Under the pieces are notes generated by a model. That model had not been told where the DNA came from, did no database searches, and saw only the letters and a program-made list of their open reading frames with translations. A stretch of 64,000 nt of DNA from Trochalopteron elliotii (taxonomy: Eukaryota > Chordata > Aves > Passeriformes > Leiothrichidae). How positions within the stretch are numbered: position 1 is the stretch's first letter; each line of letters opens with the position of its first letter. Shown in pieces: positions 1-12,247 of this stretch. Location of the stretch: contig JANPWX010000026.1 in the NCBI GenBank assembly GCA_024734555.1, forward strand, positions 6,895,252 through 6,959,251, in the 5' to 3' direction. The translations under genes were made by a program, and so were the position numbers.

Positions 1-2846
1 TTTTTTCTTTCTCCCCTAAAGCTCATGTGGTAAAGAAGTTGTTGGGAACAGTTAAATCAGTGTATAAATCCCCACGAGAAAGAGTCCATCACACATTTTG
101 CATATCTCAGGGGTTCAAGGACAGTGGGCAAGAGTCTGATCTGTTTTACAATAATTTAAACTCTGACTAATTTGAGTGAACTCACTGGAGGTGTTCCTCC
201 ACATGTCACTTAGAATAACAGAGAGCAGAGTGTGGCTGAGGAAGTGAAAAATAAAACAGAAGATCTGTGTCTTTCACCTTCAATGCTGTTACTTGTGACA
301 GAAACCTTCTCTGAGGCAGCAATGTGCTGGTGTTCCAACCATGCTGAATTAATTTACTTTGGCAGTTTCTTGATTGTTCCACTGCCTATTTATTTGAAAT
401 GGAAACCAGGTCATGTTGCCTGCTCCTTCTCCTGGCACATGATTACACAATACATCTTCCATTTTTGCAATCAATCACTTTCAGTGCTATTTTCCCATTG
501 TGCACCACATTACCTGGCCTTTGGAGAGGTTTCCATCTGAACATGAGTGTAAAGGAAAAACTTGAAAATAAGAGAAAGTGTCTATGCATTTGCAAAGTGT
601 GAAGAATGTTTAAGTTGTTCCATGCATTTGCTCGGTCATTTACTGACAGCTGATTTGGAACATATGCTTTTCAGACATTCTGTGTTCTTCTCAATTTTGG
701 GTGTAAGAGCCAGAGATTTTAGTGTCAGATAAGCTAACCTTGTTTTTCAAAAAGTCAGAATCTGCCATCATTATAGACATCTCCTGATTGGCTAGGCACA
801 ACCCCTATAGTGTGGCTGTTCAGTATCAGAGACAGATCAGACAAATGTTTGGTATTTTCTGGATTCTATTCAAATTGTTCTACAGTCAAAAAAAGCAAAA
901 AACTAAAACAAGGTAGATAAGTGACAACTCACATCTAATGAATTGTATGCAACACTTATTAAAATAGATTTCAAATGGAAAGGAAATGTATTACAAGAAT
1001 GTTTTGATTTTTATAAAGGTAAATTAATCTAATTAAAATATATTTTCCCTCTTACAAGTTCACAGCTCCCACATATTAGTGGATAAGACATCCTTAGATG
1101 AGTTATTTTAGGCTTACTTTAAAGATGTACAAACTGAGGTATGTAGTGTCCAAGATCAGACAGCAGGCCAGTGGAAGAACAATTAATAAAAGTTTGAGAG
1201 ATGGGAATAAAACTGAGTAAGGGCCATATGTGAAACAAAAAAAGCTCTCAGGTAGAGAAACAGGCAGCCACTGGCTTAATTCAAATTCTGACAAAGTTCC
1301 CTTCCCTATTGAGGCACAGCTATGTCTGCCAGCATCTAAGGAAGGACACAGATTCTGTCAGCAATTGATTTACCTTGGGCTATTGCTTCATCCATCTATA
1401 GAAAAGCTGCAGTAAAGCTACCTAATTGATCAACTAATCCCTCAGGAAAAGTGCTTCTGTCACCAAGAGTCTGTCATTCTCATTGGCATAGCATTCCCTC
1501 TCCTCTCCAAGAAACTGCCCATCTGTTTCCTACAGGGCTGGTGTCTCTCCCCTCTGTCCATGCTGACCTTTTGGTGCTTTCTTGACACAATATCTGCCAA
1601 TGTCCCCTCCTTGTCACCTTTGTCTTGTGCCTCTTTGTTTGGACTCCAGCCACTGACTCAGGCTGCTGTTACTGTCTCCTCCTTGATCTGTTTCATTTGG
1701 TAGCACAGAAACTGACCCTATGTTCAGCATCATTAGCTTTTCCCACATTTTTCTTAGTCCCTCTATAGCTCCACTCATTTTGTTGATAAAGAATCGGTTC
1801 CTTAAGGGAGGACCACTGCCCAGTTTCAGGGCTCTTGGGCACTGCCATTGTGTGGAGGCACCATTCATTGCCCCAGGCAGGGGTGATGGAGGGTTCTTGC
1901 ATCACTCACCTCTGTAGTAGTCACAACCTGGTCTCTGGCTTCAGAGCTGTCAAACCTTCACAAGCATTGCAGTCACAAATTACTGAAGAGCTATTTTTTC
2001 TAAAGCTGGGCCCACATCCAACAGCTCTCTTCTTTGACATTTAAAATCGCAGGGATTGCCCATGCACACCTATTCCAACTGAGGGTGTAAAAGGCAAAAC
2101 AAGTGAGATCATTTTTCTGGAGAAGAATATAAATCCTACAGACTTGAATGGGGCAACCTGACAGACAGCTGATAGATGCAGAAGGCTCATCAGACTTTGG
2201 AGAAAAGATTTGCAGTTTTGTCGTCTGACTTCCTGAAAATGAAGGGACAGAGCCTGGCGAAATGTAACTTGGGACAGTATTGTTGCAATAGTGGGAGCTA
2301 CATTATCACACTTCTCAGAGGAGTGAGTTTTATGCCTTACTGTAATGTTAAACCTTACTGCAGTGCCTGAGTGAGTCAAATGAATAAAATGAGAACTTTA
2401 CATGGAAAATTAAACAACCAAGGGGAAGAATATTTAAAAATAATGTTTGTGGTTAATCCTTTCTATGCTGTCATCAGGGAAGATTGTGACAGCTGCAGGG
2501 CATGTACATCTCAACCCACTGACATGCTTACCTGGAAGTGAAAAAGCAAGGGGTGAAAACTCCACTGAACTGGCATCTAAATTACACCTTATTAAACAAA
2601 AAGGTGACATTTGGAGCATATGAGTTGGGACTTGCTTTTTTCAGCATCTGAACATTCATTTGTAAAACTGGTTCTCTCGTTATTGTGTCAAAATGAGAGA
2701 TTCCCAGCCAGGTAGCTGACAGGTTAAACAAAGAGTCCTGTTCAGTAATAAAACAGTCATTCGGGTATTCTCCAGTTTTCCCTCCAGCATTTGCACAAAA
2801 GTATATGAGCTGTGCTTGGGCCTGATACACTCTTTCTCTTATCTAG
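1..2846. other. AT-rich unique sequence, no gene seen
   Basis: This stretch has no recognisable protein domain on either strand. Short open frames occur, such as one on the minus strand at 2041-2379, but their translations resemble no family I know and several start at GTG. A MIR-like SINE trace near 1114-1180 is listed separately. The part from 1440 to 1960 is somewhat richer in C and T on the plus strand, but I cannot assign it. Confidence 0.6.
1114..1180 (+). repeat. MIR/CORE-SINE-like fragment
   Basis: The stretch has the order seen in the conserved centre of MIR-type SINEs: a 'ttta-agatg' block, then 'aaactgaggta', then 'gtccaagatcagacagc', then 'ccagtggaagaac'. In the family consensus, as I remember it, these correspond to 'tttacagatgaggaaactgaggc', 'cccaaggtcacacagc' and 'agtggcagagc'. 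MIR copies are old and strongly diverged in amniotes, so this level of mismatch is plausible. The 5' head and 3' tail are not visible. The match is by eye only. Confidence 0.35.
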
Positions 2847-2912
2847 GATTTGATAATTATTGGTAGGGAAGTGGAGATGAGATGTTTCGACTAGCACTTG
2901 GAGAATATGAAA
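2847..2912 (+). other. exon-like segment, probably non-coding if real
   Basis: A pyrimidine-rich run ending in 'tcttatctag' is followed 66 nt later by 'gaaa|gtaagtgg', a near-consensus 5' splice site. All three frames between the two sites contain stop codons, so an exon here would have to be untranslated or belong to a lncRNA. Chance pairs of this quality do occur in sequence of this length, and nothing else supports transcription. Confidence 0.15.
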
Positions 2913-5900
2913 GTAAGTGGGTCAAAAATACTTTGCTTCTTAGGAAGGCTGGTAACATGTTCAGTTTATCCATCTGATTCATTTGTCATTCAATTAAATG
3001 AAATGAGTGTTGCCTGTAGGGGTGCCTAGAAAGGTATGGTGCAGCTTGAGTAGTTTACACTCTGTGGTTACTTGGATGACAACTGCCAAACAGTCAATCC
3101 ACAAAGATGCAAAGTGATTCCTTTTTCCTCTCACTCCTTCTTATCCCCAGGCCTCTGATGGCCCTAAAATTACACCACTAATACTCAGCCAAGCAAGACC
3201 GACACTGACTAGAAACCAGCTAGAGCAAATAATCACAATGTAGTAACCGGGAATTAAAAATTGCATTGCTTTTTATCTTCTGCAGTGATCTGTCCTCCTC
3301 AGTCATGAGGACATGGGCAAAAGTGTAGCCACATCACTTTGGTTCAAACATGCAGTACAGATCATAGACACTGAAAGTAAAACAATTCACTGGAAAAACC
3401 TTTGTATCTCACGTGTTTTGTATTTCATTGCTTTTGGTGTTTATTACTCTACTGAAGATGCAGTTTTGTATAAAAAGATTGCCAAATGACAGAGCAAGAA
3501 GATAGCAGCCTACCAGCAATACAATAGATACCAAAAGGCCACCTTATAATGAAGTCACATTCTTCTGAGAAATACTGATATGATGCTTTAGCAAGCACTC
3601 TTAGATTATAACACTACCCAATGATCTTTCTTACTCTATACCACTTCTGTCTAAAAAAAAAATCTGGTATTTGTTGTGCAAGAATTACTGGTAATGGCAC
3701 AGACATTCTCACATATAATTTGAAATGGAAAGGAATTGCTCACTCAATGCTTTCAAAACCTACATTTATATTGCATTTATATTTGCAACCCTATCAGCTC
3801 AAGTAGCAAGTAACACAACTCTCCCTGAATATCTGCAGGGGAATACTTATCTGTAGTTGACAATCACAGGACTGGGAATGCCAACAATTACTTTCTCAAA
3901 TGCCAGAAACCTATAACTGTCAGCAAAGCTAATAAAATAAATCATACATGTGTGCTGGAGAAGTGATATGTAAGGGAGAAATGCATACAGTGATTAGAAT
4001 TCATACTGGTAACAATGGTAAATCTGAATGGATGACTAACAGGAATTGTGAAAACATTTCTAAAGCAATTTCTGTTACATCTCTCCCCTAGCATACAAGA
4101 CCATCTAGGCGAGAGGAAAAATAGACAATAAACAGTGTAGAAGAGATGGGAAAATATCTTGACACTGGAGAACTTTTGGTGCTGCATTTAACCAAAGTCA
4201 AGCCAGAGCTGCATCTGAGATAATGGTCTGGCAAAATTGGAAACTATGTAACCAGCAGCTGGGAGAAGACCAACATACAGTGACAATTGCAGAAGAACAA
4301 AGACATTTATTAAGCACTAATAGGACTGCCACAATTTAACAGGCAGTAATAAAAGTTCAGACAGAAGGTACAAAAGCCTGGGGGAAGAGCAGTTGATCAA
4401 CTATTACAGTACAGTAATTACAGATCAACTGTTACAGCCACCAATAAGTCTTGTGCAAGTTCACATCACAGTGTACAAAGGACAACCTGCAATGATTTAA
4501 CACTAATGATCTCTAAAGAATCCAAGGAATTTATTGAAGCTCTAGACATTAATGAAGCAAAAAGTTATGGAAGTAAATGAAAGAATCTAAGACAGAAACA
4601 GGATGGTAAATTTTCCTTGAGAGCAATACACCAAGCAATGGGACATATAAAGGATTTAATTTGATGAACTTAGTAAGGATTTGATTTTCATTTCTGAAAA
4701 TCCTAGAGCCTGCTTTGATGCCCAAATAAATATTAGACTAGAAAACACAATCATACGGACATCTGGTAAGAAATTTTTAAGTACTCAGTAATGGTTTAAA
4801 CCCTGTGTAACCATTGCTGATCTTTGACAAAAATGAAACAAGCCAGCTCTGAAGACTTTTAAACTGGCATCAATCACACACAGAGTTACTGCAACCCCCC
4901 TCCAAACCTCCTCCATAAAATTGTTGGTACAAAATTAGAGACTATTTATGACCAAGGTGAAGAATAAGAAGCTAGTTATATATTTTCATAACTTGCAGTT
5001 AAAAAAATCTACAATTATTTTTGTACTTAAATTGCTCCCCAAAATAATAGTTAGCTGAAGATAAATTACAGCATCACTGACAACAATTGTATACCTTTTT
5101 CAAGTACATTTATTGCATATTTTAGGAATTAAATGCTTCCAGGACATTTAAATATGTTTTTCCACATTGAGCTATAACACGAAACTTTTAATGGGCATAA
5201 ACCATAGCTTTGATGTGAAATTAATTCATTCATAAAATTTAGGTACAGTTTATTATTGCAGCTGAAATGTCTGCCTAAAGGAAAATTAATATATTAAGTA
5301 TTTTTTCCATAGAATAGTCTTCATAAACTAGAATTGTTTGAAACAAGCCTGATCCTAAAGAGATGTGAAGGAGATGCTATTTTTAACATGAGAAGCAAAT
5401 CATAGCTTCCAGTGCTTGACTTCCCAAATCCCTTTTAAGTTTCTCTTTTAGTTTCAGACTGCTCTGTTTACTAGATCTTTTTCTCTAGTAAACCTATATT
5501 CTATATATTTGCTGGGCTTGTGACATGAATTTTTGATCTTTCTAAATTCCAGTCCAAATCAGAGAGGCATTCTGGCAACCCGATAATGAATTTAAATGAT
5601 CCATGCCTTCATTTTTAAGAGTATTGTAAATACTTAAAACAAGACACTTAAATAAATACATAATTTAATTACATACCTATTTCCTGAAATATAAACTCTC
5701 AACTACATGGAAAAGGTCTGTTTCCCCAAGTTGCTTTTACCTGTTCCCTTTCTTACTTTGAAATTTAAACAGGTACTGGGAAATACTCACAAAGGTGTTC
5801 AAGACATGGACTTCACAGGGCAATCCACAGAGTGACAGCGCAGTGCTGCTCTGGGCACCTTGGAGAGAGAAGTGCATTTGCACAGCTCCAAAAAGCCATG

Positions 5901-8729
5901 AGGGGAGATTATTGCAGATTGATAGCAAACTCCCCAGGCTGTGAGGCCTCAGCAAAGCCCTGGGCCTGAATTTAGCTGCATGCAGAAGTACCTGGGTTTG
6001 TCTTCACTGGTTGTGTATTGTCAATGTTGAGTTACAAGCCCATTTCCTCTCTGCAGTATCAGCTCATGGATTTCCTTTTATGTTTGTGATGCCTTGCTAG
6101 GGAGCACCTGTCTGTGCTGCTTTCCTCATTTCCTTTAAAATGAGATTAATAGATAGCAGCCTGCCTCTGAGGCACTTGGCAGGACGGTCTCCTTTGTACA
6201 AAGCTTAGATCTTGCAAAAGCCTGATTTAATGCTGTCAGACCCAACAGAACCCATTCCTGTTACCATTTGGGGTGTCTTGGAACATATGACAGAAAAAGT
6301 CCTGCTCTCAGCCCCACCAGGGCTATCTCTGAATTTCTCTGCTTACTGTTGTGGAAAAGCTCTACATTTAGACCCACTAGGTAAGAGCAGGAAACAAGAA
6401 TCTTGGTTTGTTGCCTGAGCCTCCACAGTTTCTATTTACAAAACTCACAGGAGTGTGATCTGGCCAAATGTTCCTTTAAGAAAAATCTGATACTCCAGGA
6501 TTCCAAAATTTAACAAAAACCATGACAATTTTCATTGTGATAAAGCACTCCAAATCTACTAAACAGTAGTTTAGTCATGGCCAATTTTTGTTACCTTCCA
6601 ACAGAGATGCCTTAAGAAGTCTGTATCTGATTGAAAACAGTATTTGGAGAATACAATATGCTGGCAAAGAAGAAATTTTATGCTAAGGTTGATGCCAGAC
6701 TATCAAATATTTAGATAATTCATCATTTTATAAGTATACAACAGTTCATAAGCATGTGATGTCAGAACTAAAGTATAAGTTATGCAAAGCACAGTTTTGA
6801 AAATATGTTGCCTACTGTTAAGAAAAAGAATGACCCTACACAATTTCAGAGACCTTTTTCCTACAAACATAAAAAAAAAATTCTGGAGGAATCGCCAAGT
6901 TTACAAATATGCACACACATTCCACATATGGATATGCTTTAGTAATCATCTTTACAAACCTTTTAGGCTACACATGGCTCTAATAAATAACCCATTCACA
7001 AACAATATATTATCATCTAAAAAAAAAAAAACGGAAAAAACCCCAAACCCTTTTCATATACAGCCCAACAGTTCTAGCGTTCACTTTCAACCCCCAGCTC
7101 CATGATCAATCATTACGTCAGTGCTCATTTTTCATGGTTTGGTGTTGAACAACAAATGGAAAGGAAAATGACTGAAAAAATTAATATTGTCTCTGACTAT
7201 GAGCAAAGCTCAAGAAAGAGCTCACAAGTGACACAGCTGAGGACAGTCTGCCCTCTGTAAGTTGCAAATGTAATAAAATCTGAATGCTTGTTCTCCTTTC
7301 TTTTTGAACAGAGTTCATATGGGCCCAACTGCATGATGGGAAGGCCTGCATGTCAGTCCCTTCGTGTAAATAGTAAACAGCTGCAGTTAAATGTTTTACC
7401 CCTTGAAGGACAATACTTATTAGCTTAAGGTTAGCCTTGCAGAAGGTTAGCCCAGCTACTGCAGAGCTGAGAAATATAATCTTTTGGCTATCTGCTGACA
7501 CGCATGCAAGGGCTGAGTTATGCGATATGGGCAATCCAAGCCTCACCACTCAGAAGACCACAAAAAGTTATGTTCCCCAACCACCAAAATTACTGGAGCA
7601 TAACAGCTTCTGAGTGGTAAGACCCTTTCTCAGCCTTGATCCCATGAGTTTTCTTCACTCTTGAGTCTCACTGGATTCAACCACTTCTATCCCAAATGTA
7701 TGTTCCTTTTCATGATGCTGGGTGTTTCGTGCAGGGGTGGATGCAAGGCAGAAAGAGTAGCAGGAGACTCCAGGAGACTTATGGCCAAGTGGCTCAAGGT
7801 GTTCTCTGCCTGTGTGTGAGATCCTGTGTATCAGTCCATGCACAGGCAGGTCTTGTAACAGAGCAAGACAGTAGTACTAGTGGCAGCTGGGTGACTATGC
7901 CTTTCTGGAAGCTTTTTTTGGAACTTGAGTGCCCTTATGGGATTGACTGACAAAGCCTTTCCGTACTGTGGATGTGAGGCTGAAGCAAGAGACAGTGTGG
8001 TGCTGGGACAGAAGGAGGGGAGGGCCAAGGGAGAGCAGGTGCTGAGGAACAGTTTTCTTAGCTGGGAGGTAAAGGCATGATCTTGACTGTGCTGTCGGCA
8101 TTTCCCCCACTGTGGTGATGCACATGGTAGGGAAAAAGCAATAACTCATTCCCCCACCTTTCTCCATTTAAATCTGTGCCTGATTTGTCTAGCCAAAGTG
8201 CAGTATATCATATTCATTCATGGCTTGTCTTATTACTCCTTCTTCTACTAAATCACACATTAAAATAATAGGAAGGCATAATCTGGCAAATCTTTCTTCC
8301 TCAATGTTATTTTTTTTTTACATTTAATGAAGATTCAAATCTGACTTCTCAGATTTGTCAGAGTTAACAAGAATGTGCACCTTTTCCTTGTCATGTAAGA
8401 CTCAAACTTCTCATCTTAGTCTAAACATGCCCAATTTTTGTTTTCTTCTATTACCAACACATCAGACATCCAGCCTAGCTCAAGATATGAAAGATGTATT
8501 TTCCTTGGCAAAGAAATAATTTTGAGCCTGATTGATGCCAGACCCTAGGCAGTACTGATTATTTCTCTTTTTGGTGGTATGCAAAAGTCTTTCATCAAAA
8601 TTAAGGCCCAGGGCATTTAAATCTTGATATTTTTTAGCTGATGGTGATGGTTATGATCATGGTTATGTTTCTGGCACACTGAGCAGCTTTTGTCACATAA
8701 ATAAAATGTTTGTGTATCTCTGTTTTCAG
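2913..8729. other. AT-rich unique sequence, no gene seen
   Basis: No protein domain, RNA gene or clear transposon end is visible. Short A runs (for example near 7020-7032) and scattered small open frames are the only structure. The open frames at 5737-5955 (minus), 6782-7105 (plus) and 7181-7549 (minus) have no recognisable motif. The part at 7650-8170 is slightly more GC-rich and so carries overlapping open frames on both strands, as expected when stop codons become rarer. Confidence 0.6.
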
Positions 8730-8913
8730 TCTGAATCATCATTGTTTATCCTGTGCCTAACAACAGAGTACACTGCCTATGAAAGCCAGTATGGTTCAGG
8801 TACAGAGATAATTTCGGCTTTCTACAGCTTGTTGCAAACTGCTCCAGTACTCATTTCACAAACAAATGCTTCTTGTTTGATTGATGAAATATACCCCCAA
8901 GTGCAGAAAGCAG
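8730..8913 (+). other. exon-like segment with an open frame
   Basis: The segment starts right after 'tctctgttttcag', a good 3' splice site, and ends at 'agcag|gtaaca', an acceptable 5' splice site. One frame is open throughout, and the codon boundary falls exactly at the acceptor. It encodes about 61 residues beginning SESSLFILCLTTEY and containing FYSLLQTAPVLISQTNASCL. I recognise no family. The frame stays open past the donor to 8939, which weakens the exon argument because the open frame is not confined to the exon. This is a candidate only. Confidence 0.18.
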
Positions 8914-11550
8914 GTAACACAATGAAAACAATTAATTAATAGAATCCTAAAAAAGCTATCTTCCCCATAAGTCTTCCCATCTCAGAGCAGACTGCACAAT
9001 GCGATTTCTCAGACAGAGGAGGAAGTAAAAAGTAGTCTTGAGCTGCTGAGATTTTGGTTCCCCTGGACTAACACCATCCTTATGTCCCTCTTCTAAGAAC
9101 ATCTTGGGTTGAACTGGAGTCCTGAGTGCTGCAGTTGAACTCAACAAAAATAGTGTCTAATCCAATTTACTTCTTGAGAATGAATTGAAGCACAAAGGAT
9201 GAGTTTTTGTTAATGATTGAGTAGTACCAAACCCTTGTGTAAGTTCAACAGGAATGACAAAGGACCTCCCTACTGGCAGCAATTGGAGCAGGTTCTTTTC
9301 CTCCACAAGTTGTGGTGTTAAGGGTCTGGTTTCAAGTTCTGACTGTTGTAAGAGGCATTGCATTAACTGTAGCTGTAGATATAACTGTAGGTATTTTCAT
9401 ACTACTGTTCCCATGAGAAATAGCCCCAACAAACCCCGCAGCACAGAGTCCTGTAGCACTTAACTGGAGTATGGTTACAAAGGAGTGGGACCCTCTGCCT
9501 GTTGTGTGCCGTGCCTGAGCTCACTGCAGTTTGGAGACACGGGATAACGTGGCCAACAGCACCGAGCAGGTGGGCAGCCACATGTCACACTAGCCTACAC
9601 TTCCAAGTGACCTTCACTAGCAGGCCCCTGCACAACATATTGCATTAATCCTTTCTGGAGGTCACAAAACCGTGGCTAAGTGGGCTGCGGTACAGATCCA
9701 AGAGAAACAGTTGCAAATGCCTAGCCAGATGCAGATGGAAAAATGTGCTTTTCATGTAGCCAGTTCAGAAGGCTGAATAATTTATTAGTGCGTCACATGC
9801 TATTTTTCAAAACTATGCCACTTTGAAGGAAATCATATATTTCAAATTATAAGCAGGTCCTGCTAACAAAGTGGATCACAAATGCCAAAGCAGACAAACC
9901 ATTGTGTCTGCCAACTCCACGCCAAGTGACTTTGATTACATCACTGCCAATGGAGAGCTCAGAAACAAGCACATCACAGGAATGAAATAATTACTGCTGG
10001 TTACTTCAAGCACAACTTGGTGTGCTCAAACGTTGATCCAAAGGCCCTGACCCTTCCTGCAGTGCCCCAGTACCTTCACCCAGCCTCTCAGTAACAGGCT
10101 ATCAAAGGCTGCAGAGTGGATTAATTCCAGTGGCTTTTCTGGAGCTGAGCAAGGTTGACAAATGAAATACAGTTTGCCTGTCTCAGTGTGGGTATTGTTT
10201 TCTGCACTGTAATGCAGCACAGGTGTTGCAGGCCAGGAGGAGATGCACTGGCAGGAGTGTGATAAGGGAATTTGTGAAGGAAAGCACACCATAGAAAGTT
10301 GGGGAGAGGAGGTGAGGTAAAGGACCCCCTTGGCCCCTGAGGGTGCTGCTGGGCCCTTGGCATTCCCCCAAGACAGCATATCTCTAGGTACCATATGGTT
10401 TGAGGATGAATTTCCTGTGCTTCTAAGGGGTGGAAGAGAAGGAGGAAGCGCCTAAGTATGGAGAGAATAATTGCTTCCCTCTTCTGCTTCTTCTCCCCCT
10501 GTGCCCCGGGCATCAACTTTACACCACCATAAGAACGAGGTGAGGTCTGATCTGTAAGGAGGCATTTGTAGATAAAACTTTGGCTGAAATGCATGGCAGA
10601 GCAGAGGGCAAATAAGAAGACAGGATAGCACCCTAGAAGCACATGGTGTATCTTACAACAACTACAGCCTTCCTGGCACTGGATGGAAAAATGGAGAGTG
10701 AGTTCAGATGGCCGCAGATCATCGGAATAAGGTTTATTCTGGTTTCAAGAAGCATCTGTCTTTTGTTTGCACCACACTGGTTTTGTAGTTGTGAAGGAGT
10801 CTGTGCTTTTGTGGCTGTACAAGCAATGACAGATTTGTTACTATCCATAGCCCAGCCCAGCCTGCCTTATCATACAGCTTTTACTGCACAGAACTGTCTC
10901 AGGAAATCTGTCAGTCCTCACCAAAAAATATTACAGTACATGATGAGCATCATTTGCAATTGAAGCATAACGTGAAAAATGGAGGTAATTTTGTTGCAAT
11001 GCATTACATTTCTCAGAATATGAGAATCTATGCTATTTCTATTAAGTTAATTAGAATCCAATTCAATTTTCACTAGTGCAGATAGGGCACTGAGTCAAAA
11101 ATAAAAATAAGAAAAGGAAGGAAAGATGAAAGGACCCGAAGTCTGCAAAAGAACTAGTCTATGGAAATTCCACCTAGAGGCAGATTTTCACACACATCTG
11201 TCAAAATAAGCAGCACAATATAGGCTCAATTGAGGCAGTGGTGTGGTACAAAGCCACTCAGTACATGCACAGGTTGATACATTGCTCCCTACCCTCATTA
11301 TATTCACAGTCTGCAGATTACATGTGTGACTCCAGACAATATTTTTTCATTAGCAATCTGGATATGGTTACACAGAGAGCTTTAGCCATGTCCTAATGAA
11401 AAACAAAGAAACCCTGCTGGTGGTCAAAAGTAAACTGGTTCTCAGGAAATTAGAAATTATATGCAGTAGTGTCTGTGTCACATGCTTGTCTAACTTCTCT
11501 GAAGAAAATGCTTATTGACAAGCACAGGTGTAGTTCTCTCTTGAGTTGCC

Positions 11551-11600
11551 TTTTTAATTTTTTTTTTTTTTTTTAAATTTTTTTTTTTTATTTTTTTGTT
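11551..11600. repeat. interrupted poly-T tract
   Basis: About 50 nt consist almost only of T, broken by a few A residues. On the minus strand this is an interrupted poly-A tract and could be the decayed tail of a retrotransposed copy. No retrotransposon body is recognisable on its 3' (plus-strand right) side, so it may be simple expansion. Such tracts are prone to length variation and sequencing error. Confidence 0.8.
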
Positions 11601-11708
11601 ACCAGGGCCAGAATCACACTCAGAAGGCTGTCATTAGTCTCTAATTTGGGCTGAACTGGTAAGATCTGGCTCTTATACTAGGATAAACATCTGTATTTGA
11701 AGTAAAGA

Positions 11709-11728
11709 TCATTTATTTATTTATTTAC
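11709..11728 (+). repeat. (ATTT)n short microsatellite
   Basis: Four tandem ATTT-type units are followed by 'acttc'. It is short and of no visible function. Confidence 0.7.
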
Positions 11729-12084
11729 TTCAGGAGGTAACCTGAAACACAGAATGACAATTTAATAATCCTATCTCAATGAATACATTCAATCAAATTA
11801 CCTTAAACTTCAAACTAATAAAAATATCCTTATCAAATAGTACCTCGTAAAAAAGGTTATTTCACTTTACATAATTTGATACAGAATTAGCTATTCAGTC
11901 TCAAGGTTTGAACTCATCATTTCACAGAAGATGCATTAGGATATCTAGCTATTTTGCTTTGCTTGCAATGTCAATGGAGATGACCTTCCTGGCTCACATT
12001 TTTAGATCTATTCAAATGCTTAATTTCAATGAAACCAACCTCTAAGAAGCTGGCCAACTTCTTTATGAATTAAGGTGGCAAATA

Positions 12085-12247
<163 letters not shown>

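Larger units (their letters stand above)
8914..12084. other. unique sequence with a moderately GC-richer part at 9.5-10.6 kb
   Basis: Between roughly 9480 and 10640 the sequence is richer in G and C than its surroundings, but CpG dinucleotides are few, so it is not a CpG island. Several frames are open here on the minus strand at once, the longest at 10121-10642 (173 codons). Overlapping open frames on the same strand are what lower stop density produces, and none has a known motif. From 10650 to 12084 the sequence is AT-rich and ends in poly-T and ATTT simple repeats, listed separately. Confidence 0.55.

Noticed and set aside
232..540. Open frame of 102 codons near the left end
   Set aside because: It starts at GTG, not ATG, and the translation has no known motif.
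9480..9620. GC-richer stretch with a few CpGs, possible CpG island
   Set aside because: CpG density is low and the stretch is short. No promoter elements or first exon were seen.
10026..10642. Several overlapping minus-strand open frames, the longest of 173 codons
   Set aside because: Two frames are open at once in a GC-richer patch, no domain is recognisable, and no supporting splice or start context is seen.
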